Source: Myxococcales bacterium
GTDB taxonomy: Bacteria; Myxococcota_A; Polyangia; Haliangiales; Haliangiaceae
Assembly (NCBI GenBank): GCA_016706545.1
Contig: JADJJK010000043.1
Span: 1 to 64,000, forward strand
DNA length: 64,000 bases
Direction of reading: 5' to 3'
In this document: positions 25,155 to 33,803 of the stretch, one piece after another
Position numbering within the stretch: the stretch's first letter is position 1
Layout: each line of letters opens with the position of its first letter
Position numbers and translations under genes: made by a program
Notes under the pieces: model-generated
What the model was told of the DNA's origin: nothing
Databases searched by the model: none
The model's input: only the letters and a program-made list of their open reading frames with translations

Positions 25155-25741
25155 CGCTGGGCCTGCCTTCGAAAGTATGCTTCGCCGTCTCGCGGCCGAA
25201 AAAATGTCCGGATCGATGCGTCTTCGTGAAACGCGATGAACGCGCCAGAGCTCCGGTCAAAGCGGGTGATCACACGATCATCACGCACTTGCTCTAGCAC
25301 CGTGGTCGACAGCTCGGTATCGCGCAGCGCCTGGGCCAGCGCCAGGTACTCCGCCGCGGTGATGTCGCCGAACTCGGCGCCATGCTTGGTGAAGTGCTCT
25401 CGCCAGGAGCGCTCGGAGGTGAAGCCGACGGCGCGGGCGGGTCGTGGCGCAGTGCCCGCGCCGGCCGGGGAGATCCCTGCCGGACGGGCCGGGATGTCGC
25501 CAGCCTCCGGCGCGGTGTCCGGTGCGCGGCGGGCTGTCGCGCCGGGGGCGGGCGCGGTGACCTCGTCGGGCCGGGAGCGCGCTTGCGGGTCCTGGCGAAC
25601 CTCGCCTGGCTCACGCTGCGCTGCCGCTGGCGCCGCTGGCGGCGCTGGCGCCGGGCCGCCCTTGCCAAGCAGCGGATAGAGCAAGGCCGCCAGCACCGCC
25701 AGGACCAGACCAGCGAGAGAGAACTTGGTGGGTTGCTTCAT
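25151..25741 (-). CDS. Membrane-anchored or exported BECR-type (CdiA-CT-like) nuclease toxin
   Basis: The 196-residue product has an N-terminal hydrophobic segment (residues 8-26) and then a Pro/Ala/Arg-rich linker to about 105. The C-terminal module (about 110-196) reads SWREHFTKHGAEFG, ITAAEYLALAQAL, RVITRFDRSSGAFIAF and SIRTFFRPRDGEAYF. This matches the barnase-EndoU-colicin-RelE (BECR) fold modules found at the tips of contact-dependent and polymorphic toxins, with candidate catalytic His116, Lys119 and Arg178. Such domains cut tRNA or other RNA. Its start at 25741 (MKQPTKFSL) fits the hydrophobic segment; an earlier frame start at 25759 adds six residues. The next gene overlaps by ATGA and is the likely immunity partner. 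Known cases sit in far larger delivery proteins, so this short anchored form is unusual. Confidence 0.7.
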   Translation of the reverse strand: MKQPTKFSLAGLVLAVLAALLYPLLGKGGPAPAPPAAPAAAQREPGEVRQDPQARSRPDEVTAPAPGATARRAPDTAPEAGDIPARPAGISPAGAGTAPRPARAVGFTSERSWREHFTKHGAEFGDITAAEYLALAQALRDTELSTTVLEQVRDDRVITRFDRSSGAFIAFHEDASIRTFFRPRDGEAYFRRQAQR

Positions 25742-25795
25742 GCGGGACCTCGGAGCCACGCGCGCCTCGCCAGGAGGCCCGCGCGTGGCGCGTGG

Positions 25796-26455
25796 TTACA
25801 GGGCTCTCTCGATCTCGGTCACCAGGTCGCCCACGGTCCAGTCGTCGTCGGCGGTGGGGCTGGCCGCCGCGGCGTCGATGTGCAGCGCGCCGCCGGCCTT
25901 CACCACGCCGCGTCGAGTGGAGACGCCGACTCGCACCGCGCTGAGGCCGCGCAGCGCCTCCTGTCCCAGCGCATCGGCGGCCAGCTTGAGCAGCGCCTGG
26001 CGGAGCACCGGGACCAGCGCCATCGCCGCCAGCCGCTCCGCGTCATCCGAGAGATCCGCGAGCACCAGCTCGAGCTTGCCGCCGAGCGCGCGGGCGAGAT
26101 CTTCGCCAGCCGCGCTGAGCGCTCGGCTGATCTCGAGCCGTCCAGGGGGCTCTCGGTCCGCCGCTGGCTGCCCCGCCAGCTCGTAGCCCACGGCGACGAT
26201 ATGATCGACTCGCACCTGCATGACCTGCGGCGTCCGTTCATTGCCCCCGGTGTGCAGCAGCACCATGGCCAGGCCGGCGTCGTCGCTCACCGCCAAGCAG
26301 CGGCCCTGCACCTGCCGGCCGCTGGCCAGCTCCAGCACCGCGACCGGCCGCTCTTGCCCCGCCGCCGCCGCCCGCTGCCCGCGCACCGCCAGGTCCTCCA
26401 GGACGTGCCGCGGAGAGCGTGGCGAAAGCGCGCCCAGCACGCTGTGGACGCTCAC
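25796..26455 (-). CDS. Hypothetical protein upstream of the toxin gene
   Basis: This 219-residue soluble protein has no recognised family. It has a beta-rich first half (VAVLELASGRQVQGRCLAVS, VMQVRVDHIVAVGYEL) and a helical, then beta C-terminal half (VRVGVSTRRGVVKAGGALHI). Its ATG overlaps the stop of the gene before it (ATGA at 26452-26455), and a 54-bp gap separates it from the toxin start. It probably belongs to the same transcript as the toxin/immunity pair. Confidence 0.6.
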   Translation of the reverse strand: MSVHSVLGALSPRSPRHVLEDLAVRGQRAAAAGQERPVAVLELASGRQVQGRCLAVSDDAGLAMVLLHTGGNERTPQVMQVRVDHIVAVGYELAGQPAADREPPGRLEISRALSAAGEDLARALGGKLELVLADLSDDAERLAAMALVPVLRQALLKLAADALGQEALRGLSAVRVGVSTRRGVVKAGGALHIDAAAASPTADDDWTVGDLVTEIERAL

Positions 26456-26862
26456 AGGGCTTTCTCGACGATCTTGATGATGTAGTCGGCGCGCTCGTCC
26501 ACGTAGTCCACGTTGGTGCAGGGGTCATGGTCGATGGTCAGCTCACCAGCGACGAAGGAGATCGCCGAGTCCGCGCTGTAGGCCCCGCGCGAGTTGCACA
26601 GCACGAGCTTGCGAAGCCCTTGCTGGATGGCCTCCTTGCCGAGGTCGTCGCGGGTGATCGACTTGAGCGCGGTGATCACCGGCTGGAAGTACACCTTGCG
26701 CCACGACTCGCTGTAGCTCTCGCCGTGGTCTTCCTTGGCGAGCTGATCCCAGTTGATCTCGAGCTCGAGCGGCCGCCCGGCGAGCTTGTCCAGCTCGGCG
26801 CGCAGCGCTGGCAGCACCTTCTCTTGAAACTCCTTGGTCGCGCGTCGTTCGGCTAGCCCCAT
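26452..26862 (-). CDS. Hypothetical protein, first gene of the toxin cluster
   Basis: This 136-residue acidic protein has the pattern EINWDQLAKEDHGESYSESW and ALKSITRDDLGKEAIQQGL, ending with VDYVDERADYIIKIVEKAL. I have a faint recollection of similar small uncharacterised bacterial proteins, but no named domain. The start at 26862 (MGLAERRATKEFQEK) was chosen because the longer frame from 26988 adds Gly/Pro/Arg-rich residues. It heads a run of four minus-strand genes, two pairs of which overlap as ATGA. A 190-bp gap separates it from murJ. Confidence 0.6.
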   Translation of the reverse strand: MGLAERRATKEFQEKVLPALRAELDKLAGRPLELEINWDQLAKEDHGESYSESWRKVYFQPVITALKSITRDDLGKEAIQQGLRKLVLCNSRGAYSADSAISFVAGELTIDHDPCTNVDYVDERADYIIKIVEKAL

Positions 26863-27018
26863 GGCCGGAGTATACGTGCGGCCTCGCCGGTGCCTTTGCC
26901 CGATGGGCAGTTTGTTGAGCCCAAGGCCGCTGGCGGCCGGTCGCCCCGGCGGGGCAAGGCGGGGCGGCCCAGCGGGCAAAGCGGGCAAAGGCGTGGCAGC
27001 CCGGTGGGCAAAGGCCCT

Positions 27019-27036
27019 GGGCGCCTTTTTGCGCCC
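27019..27036 (-). terminator. Possible terminator hairpin after murJ
   Basis: GGGCGC (27019-27024) and GCGCCC (27031-27036) form a 6-bp stem about 15 bp past the murJ stop. The T-run lies inside the loop instead of after the stem, so this is a weak call. Confidence 0.25.
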
Positions 27037-27051
27037 CGCGCGCGCCAGCGG

Positions 27052-28692
27052 CTACCGGGCGGCTGGGGGGACCCGCCGCGTCGCCAGCTTGCGCACCAGG
27101 CTGGACACCTCCTCGATGCGCAGCGCGGCCGCGGCCAGCCCGTAGACCAGGGCGCCGAGGGCCACCGGCGCCAGGGTCTCCACCAGGCGATCGGGCGTGT
27201 ACGTGTGCCCGACCCGCGCGTCGATCCAGGCGTGGGCCTTTTGCACTACCACCGCCATCACCAGGCAGGCCGCGGCCACCCGCGCGGCGAACGCCGCGAG
27301 CTCGCGGTGCGGCAGCGGCGCGACCAGGCGGGAGAACCCGACGTAGAGGATGGCGCCGTTGAGGAGCGCCGCCGCGGCGGTGGCCAGCGCCAGCGCACGA
27401 AACCCATGGGCGTCATGCAACGCGGCGTTGAGCGCGTAGTTGACGGCCACCGAGGACAGCGACGCGAGCACGGCGACGCGGATCTTGCGCAGCGCATAGA
27501 ACGCGGGCGCCACGACCTTGACGCCGGCGTACGCGATCATGCCCGAGGCGTAGCACTCCAGCGCCGCCGCCGAGGCCACGGTGTCGCGCTCGGCGAAGCG
27601 GCCGCGTTGGTACAAGAGGCGCAGGATGGACTCGTCGAGCACCACCAGGCCCACGGTGGCGGGCGCGCACAGGAGCAGCACCATGCGCAGGCCGCCAGCG
27701 ACGTGCTGGCGCATGAGCGCCATGTCGCCGGTGATCACCGCCTCGGAGTAGCGCGCGGTGGACACGGTGGCGATCGCCACGCCAAAGACGCCCACCGGGA
27801 GCTGCAGGAAGCGGAAGGCGTAGTTGAGCCAGGCCACCGCTCCTGGATCGCTGGACGCGAACATCGTGTTGATGAACACGTTGAGCTGCAGCGCCGCGAC
27901 GCCGAGGATGGCCGGCAAGAGCGCCACCGCGATGGCGCGCACATCCGGATCTCGCAGGCGCAGGTCGAGCCTGACGCGCGGTCGCCAGCCCTCGCGCCAG
28001 AGCCCGGGCACCTGCAGCGCGAGCTGCGCCAGGCCGCCGGCGACCGTGCCCAGCGCCCAGCCCAGCGCCACCTGGTAGCCGCGCGCGCCCGCGAAGTACA
28101 GCCCGAGGCCCACGGTGATGGCCACCACGTTGAACAGCGCGGGCGCCAGCGCGGGCGCGATGAAGCGATCGTGCGCGTTGGCCAGGCTCATCGCCACCGC
28201 CGACAGGCATACCAGCAGCAGAAACGGCGACATCACGCGGAACAGCACCACCGTGATCTCGAGCTTGCCGGGGACGCGAGCGTAGTCGCCGGCCAGCGCG
28301 CCGAAGAGCTGCGGGGCGGCGAGCGCGGCGACGAGGACCCCGCACCCCACCACCAGCGCGAGGTTGCCGGTCACCGCGGCGGCCAGCTCGTGCGCGGCGG
28401 CGGCGCCGCGGCGGCCCAGCCGCGCCTTGAACGCCGGCAAGAGCGCGCTCTGCAGCGCGCCCTCGGCGAGCAGATCGCGCATCAGGTTGGGGAGGCGAAA
28501 CGCCGCGACGAAGGCGTCCGCGAGCGCGCTGGCGCCAAAGAGCGCGGCGAAGAGCAGCTCGCGCAAGAGGCCCAGCATGCGGGAGGTCAGCGTGGCCAGC
28601 GAGATCATCCACGCCGCCAGCCCCAGCCGCCGGCTGGGATGCTGGGGCTGCCGCGCGGGCTCTGGGGCGCCGGGCCGATCGCTATCTGGCAC
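27052..28692 (-). CDS. murJ: Lipid II flippase MurJ (MviN family)
   Basis: The 546-residue integral membrane protein belongs to the MOP superfamily and carries lipid-linked peptidoglycan precursors across the inner membrane. The start of the membrane domain shows the family pattern (MISLATLTSRMLGLLRELLF, then DAFVAAFRLPNLMRDLLAEG), with the conserved Arg residues of the central cavity. About 14 hydrophobic segments follow. GTG at 28692 is the likely start because it overlaps the stop of the upstream helical-repeat protein gene (28682-28684). The first 35 residues are a polar tail. Length and composition are usual for the family. Confidence 0.92.
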   Translation of the reverse strand: MPDSDRPGAPEPARQPQHPSRRLGLAAWMISLATLTSRMLGLLRELLFAALFGASALADAFVAAFRLPNLMRDLLAEGALQSALLPAFKARLGRRGAAAAHELAAAVTGNLALVVGCGVLVAALAAPQLFGALAGDYARVPGKLEITVVLFRVMSPFLLLVCLSAVAMSLANAHDRFIAPALAPALFNVVAITVGLGLYFAGARGYQVALGWALGTVAGGLAQLALQVPGLWREGWRPRVRLDLRLRDPDVRAIAVALLPAILGVAALQLNVFINTMFASSDPGAVAWLNYAFRFLQLPVGVFGVAIATVSTARYSEAVITGDMALMRQHVAGGLRMVLLLCAPATVGLVVLDESILRLLYQRGRFAERDTVASAAALECYASGMIAYAGVKVVAPAFYALRKIRVAVLASLSSVAVNYALNAALHDAHGFRALALATAAAALLNGAILYVGFSRLVAPLPHRELAAFAARVAAACLVMAVVVQKAHAWIDARVGHTYTPDRLVETLAPVALGALVYGLAAAALRIEEVSSLVRKLATRRVPPAAR

Positions 28693-29791
28693 CGCGCTCC
28701 ACCGAGAGCAGCGCGTGGCGGATGGGCCCTCGCGCGGACGCCAGCAACCAGCGCAGCGCGCCCAGGCTGGCGGCGCTGGCGTCGGCGCGCAGGCAGCGCG
28801 CCAGCTCCACGTCGGCGGCGGCGGGCTCGTCGACCGCGCGGGCCAGCGCCTGCACACGCGCGAGCCCGCCGGGGCCCAGCGCGGTCAGCGGCGAGGGCGG
28901 CGCGGGCAGCGCGGGGGCGCCGGGGTCGACGGGCGCGTTGCGGCCGGCGCCGTCGGACGCGCCGCGGCTGGCGCCGTCGGGCTCGCCGCGGCTGGCGCCG
29001 TCGGGCTCCTCGAGGTCCGGCGCTGATGGCGCCAGCTCGGCGCACAGCGCCGCCGCGGCCACCGTCGCCATGGCGTCGTCGCGCGCGGTGAGGACTCGCC
29101 GCGCCAGCTCGGCGCGCACCGCCGCCGACAGCGGCGCCGGCCACAGCTCGATCGCCGCGCGCTGCAGCGCCGGATCTGGATCTGCGAGCAGGTCGCGCAG
29201 GGCGGCCTCCAGGTCGTCACGCGCGCGCAGCTCGCCGAGCGCGTGGGCGGCCTGCGCCAGGAGGGCGGCGACCTCGAGCCCATCGGCGCGCAGGTCGCTC
29301 CAGCGCGCCGGCTCCCGGGCGATCGCGAGCCAGCTCGCGGTCGCCTCGCGCAGCGCCTCGCCATCGAGATCCTCGGCCTCCGCCGCGGCGCCGTCGCCAG
29401 CTTGCAGGCGCGCCGCCACCGCGCGAGCCGTGGCCACCGCCGCCAGCGCGCGTCGGCGGTCGGGTGCCCGCGCCAGCTTCGCCAGCTCGTCGAGCGGCCA
29501 AGGCTCGGCGCGGGCGGCCAGCGCCACCAGCGCGGCCACGGCCGCCGTGCGATCGGCGCTGCGCAGCGCGGCCAGCAGCGCGCCACGTCCGGCGGCGCGC
29601 GCCTGGCGGGCGGTCTCGTCGAGGTCCCCGCGCACCAGCGCGGCTCGCACCGGCGCCCAGGTTGACGGTGCCGGCGCCGCCGCGGTGCGCGGAGCGGAAT
29701 CTGCAAAGGCGAGCGCCAGGCCGCCAGCGAGCACGAGCGTTGCCATGGAGAGCCCAGCGGCTCGACGAGAAACCCCCACGATGCGGGGCAT
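28682..29791 (-). CDS. Exported HEAT-like helical repeat protein
   Basis: The 369-residue product starts with a signal peptide (MSMATLVLAGG region) and then a long run of Ala/Leu/Arg-rich helices of HEAT type, such as ALVRGDLDETARQAR and AALRDLLADPDPALQRAAIE. Near residue 260 a short repeat DGASRGEPDGASRG interrupts the helices. The start at 29791 places the signal sequence at the N-terminus; the frame start at 29830 is less likely. It overlaps the murJ start, so the two are probably co-translated. No partner or enzymatic role is visible. A beta-lactam or division link through murJ is only guesswork. Confidence 0.65.
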   Translation of the reverse strand: MPRIVGVSRRAAGLSMATLVLAGGLALAFADSAPRTAAAPAPSTWAPVRAALVRGDLDETARQARAAGRGALLAALRSADRTAAVAALVALAARAEPWPLDELAKLARAPDRRRALAAVATARAVAARLQAGDGAAAEAEDLDGEALREATASWLAIAREPARWSDLRADGLEVAALLAQAAHALGELRARDDLEAALRDLLADPDPALQRAAIELWPAPLSAAVRAELARRVLTARDDAMATVAAAALCAELAPSAPDLEEPDGASRGEPDGASRGASDGAGRNAPVDPGAPALPAPPSPLTALGPGGLARVQALARAVDEPAAADVELARCLRADASAASLGALRWLLASARGPIRHALLSVERGAR

Positions 29792-29851
29792 CCTACGCGC
29801 GTCGGGCCATGACATCGACGAGGTGCGCAACGCAAAAAAGCCTTCAGAAAG

Positions 29852-29896
29852 TTGACATGGTGATGATGCGTTCAGTACGGTCTGTCCGTTCAGTAC
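29852..29896 (+). promoter_or_regulatory. lexA promoter with two GTTCAGTAC elements (LexA operator)
   Basis: TTGACA (29852-29857) is followed 18 bp later by TACGGT (29876-29881). Two identical words GTTCAGTAC occur at 29870-29878 and 29888-29896, 18 bp apart and overlapping or following the -10 box. GTTCAG is part of the LexA motif reported for Myxococcus xanthus. The position before lexA suggests autorepression and release by DNA damage. Confidence 0.65.
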
Positions 29897-29912
29897 TCCA
29901 CCAGGTGGCTAC

Positions 29913-30608
<696 letters not shown>

Positions 30609-30684
30609 CCGCGGCGCGCGCAGCGCCAGCGCTGCGCCGGGCGGCGGCAGCCACGGCCTGGCGCGCCTTGGCTTCAGCCACGGC

Positions 30685-31863
30685 CTAGCGCACCGGGGCG
30701 AGCGCCGCTTCGATGTCCTCGGCGGCCAGGCCGTATTCCTCGAGGATCTGGCGGCTGTGCTGGCCCAGGCGCGGGGGTGAGGTTGGCGCGTGTGGCGCGC
30801 CCAGGGGCGTGCGGACCTGGGAGATCGGGCCGACCCCGTCACCGCCATCCATGGTGAAGAACAGCTCGCGCGCGCGATGGAGCGGGTGCTCGGCGAGCTC
30901 CGAGATCTCCAGCACCGGCTCGCAGCAGCAGTCATGCGCCGCCAGGATCGTCAGCCACTCGGCTAGCGGGCGCTCGGCGAGCCGCGCGGCGATCTCTGCG
31001 CGAGTTTGCTCCTGCTGCGCCGGGGTGCCGGCGAGCTCCGCCAGGTTCTGCGGCCGGCCAATGGCGGTGTTGAAGGCGAGATAGAACTTGGGCTCCAGCG
31101 CGCCCACGGCGAGATAGCGATCGTCCTTGGTGCGGTACACGCCGTAGCAGGCTGCGCCACCATTTAGCAGCTCCGCGCCGCGGCGCGGCTGGGCGCCGCA
31201 GTCCAGGTTGCCAAGCTCGGCGATGAGCAAGGACAGCGCGCCCTCCGTCATGGAGATGTCCAGGTGGGCGCCGCGGCCAGTGCGGGTCCGCGCGAACAGC
31301 GCGGCGAGGATCCCGGTGGCGCTCCACAGCGCACCGCCCGCGAGATCGGCGATCTGCACCCCGGGCATCACGGGGGCGCCATCGCGGACGCCGGTCATGC
31401 CCAGCACCCCGGCCAGGGCGATGTAGTTGAGGTCGTGTCCGGCGCGGTGGACGTACGGGCCGGTCTGGCCGTAGCCGCTGATGGAGCAAAGGATGATGGC
31501 GGGGTTGCGCTCCGCGAGCACGTCGTAGCCGAGGCCAAGCTTGTCGAGCACGCCGGGGCGGAAGCTCTCGATCACCACGTCGGCGCGGGCCACCATGTGC
31601 AGCAAGGCGGCGCGGCCGGCCTCGCTCTTGAGATCGAGCGTGAGCGAGCGCTTGCCCCGGTTTATCGCCAGGTAGCGCCCGGCCACGCCACCCTTCATCG
31701 GCGGAAAGGCGCGGAGGTAGTCGCCAAGGCGCGGATCTTCGACCTTGACGACGTCAGCGCCAAGGTCTGCCAGGACCATGCTCAGGAGCGGACCGGGCAA
31801 GAGGCGAGAGAGGTCGAGCACGCGCACGCCGCGCAAGGCCTCCGCTAGAGCAGCATTTGCCAT
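30685..31863 (-). CDS. CaiB/BaiF CoA-transferase family protein, alpha-methylacyl-CoA racemase-like
   Basis: The 392-residue product belongs to the class III CoA-transferase fold. The N-terminus has VLDLSRLLPGPLLSMVLADL and GADVVKVEDP. The middle has SGYGQTGPY followed by HRAGHDLNYIALAGVLGM, where the His and Asp are placed as in alpha-methylacyl-CoA racemase (the His/Asp pair that moves the alpha proton). NRGKRSLTLDLKS is another family hallmark. It therefore more likely racemises 2-methyl-branched fatty acyl-CoA than transfers CoA. The neighbouring SCP2 lipid-carrier gene on the same strand supports a role in branched lipid or sterol handling. Transferase activity cannot be ruled out. Confidence 0.85.
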   Translation of the reverse strand: MANAALAEALRGVRVLDLSRLLPGPLLSMVLADLGADVVKVEDPRLGDYLRAFPPMKGGVAGRYLAINRGKRSLTLDLKSEAGRAALLHMVARADVVIESFRPGVLDKLGLGYDVLAERNPAIILCSISGYGQTGPYVHRAGHDLNYIALAGVLGMTGVRDGAPVMPGVQIADLAGGALWSATGILAALFARTRTGRGAHLDISMTEGALSLLIAELGNLDCGAQPRRGAELLNGGAACYGVYRTKDDRYLAVGALEPKFYLAFNTAIGRPQNLAELAGTPAQQEQTRAEIAARLAERPLAEWLTILAAHDCCCEPVLEISELAEHPLHRARELFFTMDGGDGVGPISQVRTPLGAPHAPTSPPRLGQHSRQILEEYGLAAEDIEAALAPVR

Positions 31864-31881
31864 GGCTCATCTTGCCATCGT

Positions 31882-32064
31882 TTGGGCGAGGCCGTGGCGA
31901 CCGACGCCACGCCCGACGCGACGACCGACGCCACGCCCGACGCGACGACCGACGCGACGACCGACGCGACGACCGAAGCCACCACCGAAGCCACCGCCGA
32001 CGTCGAGCCTGAGGCCGACGCGCGGTACGCCATGGTTCGCCGAAAACGCGAACGCCGGCCATAG
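31882..32064. repeat. GCGACGACC-type tandem repeat, open on both strands
   Basis: Bases about 31895-31990 are built from GACGCGACGACC and GACGCCACGCCC units. The plus strand encodes a TDATPDAT-type repeat from a TTG codon (60 residues), and the minus strand encodes VASVVASV. Neither has a ribosome site or known domain, so I treat it as a repeat. It sits directly upstream of the CoA-transferase start. Confidence 0.6.
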
Positions 32065-32072
32065 GCCGGCGT
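32043..32072 (-). terminator. Rho-independent-like terminator after the SCP2 gene
   Basis: ACGCCGGCC (32052-32060) and GGCCGGCGT (32064-32072) form a perfect 9-bp stem with a 3-base loop. On the minus strand it is followed by TTCGCGTTTT. It starts 23 bp past the SCP2 stop. Confidence 0.6.
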
Positions 32073-32094
32073 CGTGGCTACCGAAGAGCGAGGA

Positions 32095-32445
32095 TCAGGC
32101 CTTGGCCAGATCGAAGAACTGCTGCAGCTTCATCGCCAGCATCGGATCTCCGGCGACCTGGAGCTTGCCCTGGAAGTAGAGCTGCATGCCAGCCTGCGGA
32201 TCGGCGAGCATGGTCTTGAAGTCGTCGTGCGACACCGAGATGGAGCACTGCGCCTTGCCAGTGTCACCACGGCTGCAAACGGGCGGGTTGGACGTGAGGT
32301 CGACGGTCCATTCACCGCCACCATCTCCCGAGATCTTGAAGCCATAGATGGCATTCACCTCGCGGGCCTTGTCAGGGTAACGCTTCAGCCCTTCCGGGAT
32401 CATCACATCGAAGAGCTCTTGAGCGTCTTTGGGCAATGCAGCCAT
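32095..32445 (-). CDS. SCP2 sterol-binding domain protein
   Basis: This is a 116-residue single-domain protein. It shows the SCP2 pattern: a helical start (AQELFDVMIPEGLKRYPDKA), a beta-sheet core (YGFKISGDGGGEWTVDL), SVSHDDFKTMLADP and the closing segment GKLQVAGDPMLAMKLQQFF. Such proteins form a hydrophobic tunnel for sterols, fatty acyl-CoA or similar lipids. The start at 32445 follows GGAGG at eight bases. A hairpin terminator follows the stop. Two Cys residues (PVCSRGDTGKAQC) are unusual for the family. Confidence 0.88.
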   Translation of the reverse strand: MAALPKDAQELFDVMIPEGLKRYPDKAREVNAIYGFKISGDGGGEWTVDLTSNPPVCSRGDTGKAQCSISVSHDDFKTMLADPQAGMQLYFQGKLQVAGDPMLAMKLQQFFDLAKA

Positions 32446-32593
32446 TGGGAAATCCTCCAAAAAATGCGAGTGGTCAGCACTCGGCAGACCGCGGTGTACC
32501 GCGCAGATCGCGGCCGGTCAAGGCGACGGCGCGCTCTCGACAGCTTGCATCGACGGGCGGATTCTGCGGGGGCGGCAAAGAGAGGCGACGACG

Positions 32594-32631
32594 AAAAAAC
32601 AGCGCCCGCGGCGTGAGCCGTGGACGCTGTT
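32594..32631 (-). terminator. Strong rho-independent terminator after the frameshifted lipoprotein gene
   Basis: AACAGCG (32598-32604) pairs with CGCTGTT (32625-32631). An inner stem CCGCGGC/GCCGTGG with a GTGA loop extends it. On the minus strand the stem is followed by TTTTTT. It lies about 47 bp past the stop at 32678. Confidence 0.8.
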
Positions 32632-32677
32632 GGCAGTAGACCGTGTAGGGGAGGCTATGGCGCGCGTCGCGCCAGGC

Positions 32678-33605
32678 TTAGGGGCGCGGCGGCAGGTCTG
32701 CGGTCGCGAACGCGCAGTCGGCGACGTTGCCCTCGCTCTGGCCGAGCATGTTGGACTCGCTCACGAAGTAGTCGCGCTTGAACGTGTTGTTCCAGCACTC
32801 CGAGGCGGTGATCTCCGCGCCGACCTCTCCGCCGGTGACCCGCGCGTCGCCGCGGCCGGCGCCGCTGGCCAGCCAGCGCGAGCGCAGGGTGATGGACTCG
32901 AGCCCCGCGCCAGCGTTGGCGTTGGCGCGCAGGCCAAACACCATGTCGCCGGAGCCGTTGGCCTGGTCCTTGTACGCATAGTGCGCGGTCGCCGGGCGAC
33001 CATCTTCGATGGTGGCGGCGTCGAGCTCGAGCGTGCGAGCGCCAAGGTCGTACTCTGATGGTGAGCTGGCCCTTGTCGTTGTTGTCCACCGGGTTGACGC
33101 GCTCGGCGGCGTCGAAGTCGAGCAGCACCTGGCCCTTGGCCTGCGCGTCGGTGGCGCCGGGGATGGCGGTGCCGGAGATGACGGTCTCGAAGGCGCCGGT
33201 GGTGTTCCGCGGACGGCCGGCGAGCTGGTACTCGAAGGTGCCGTTGGCGAGCGCGGTGACGACGAGCTTGTACTCGGCGGGATCGAGACCCTGGCCCCAC
33301 GGACCCCAGGTGTAGACGTTGCCCTCCACCGAGGTCACCGGGTACTCGACGATCGAGTGCAGCAGGATCAGCACCCAGGCGCTGCCGCCGTTGAGCGTGC
33401 GGGTGATGCCGCGGGTCCAGCCGTAGAACTCGGCCATCTGTCCAACCGCGCGCACGTTGCTCTCGGGGAGCTTGATGCTGAGCTGCTCGGCGGTGGGCAG
33501 CGCCGCGTTGAGGCCTTCGGGGCCGTTGTCTTCTTCCACGCAGGCGGTGGCGGAGAAGGCAAACAGGGAGGTGAGTAGGACAGTCTTTCCGAGGGTACGC
33601 ATCAT
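32678..33605 (-). CDS. Small lipoprotein, frameshifted
   Basis: The start at 33605 (or the adjacent ATG at 33602) opens a lipoprotein signal (LFAFSATACVEEDNG). The coding frame runs to about 33055 (VNPVDNNDKGQLTI). There it shifts, and the end is read in another frame as YDLGARTLELDAATIEDG, then LESITLRSRWLASG and ESNMLGQSEGNVADCAFATA. The total of 928 bp is not a multiple of three, and about 308 residues would result after repair. The C-terminal motif CWNNTF...VADCAF suggests a disulphide. No known domain was recognised. A strong terminator follows, and two palindromes lie upstream of the start. Confidence 0.7.
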
Positions 33606-33686
33606 GGCTAAGAACTCCGGTTTCGTTGTGCCAGAGTCTATGAGCACGCAGCGTGCCAGCGGATTTCTCGAGGAATCAGCGAGTTG

Positions 33687-33709
33687 CAGTGTAGGGACTT
33701 CCTACACTG
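33687..33709. promoter_or_regulatory. Perfect palindrome CAGTGTAGG-N5-CCTACACTG, operator-like
   Basis: Two 9-bp arms separated by GACTT lie about 82 bp upstream of the lipoprotein start at 33605. A second near-palindrome, GATTTCTCGAGGAATC, lies at about 33661-33677. There is no T-run on either strand, so an operator or a structured leader is more likely than a terminator. Confidence 0.45.
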
Positions 33710-33803
33710 GCTGGCGGGCGCAGCCAGGCGTCGCAAAGCACAGCGCCTGGGGGGTTGGGCTGTCGAGAATCCAGATCTCGGGCCTGGCCCGGACCGACAT
33801 GGC

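Noticed and set aside
26890..29091. 733-codon open frame on the plus strand
   Set aside because: It is antisense to murJ, whose membrane helices and family motifs are unmistakable.
31882..32064. 60-residue TDAT-repeat protein
   Set aside because: TTG start, no ribosome site, and an equally long frame on the other strand; kept only as a repeat.
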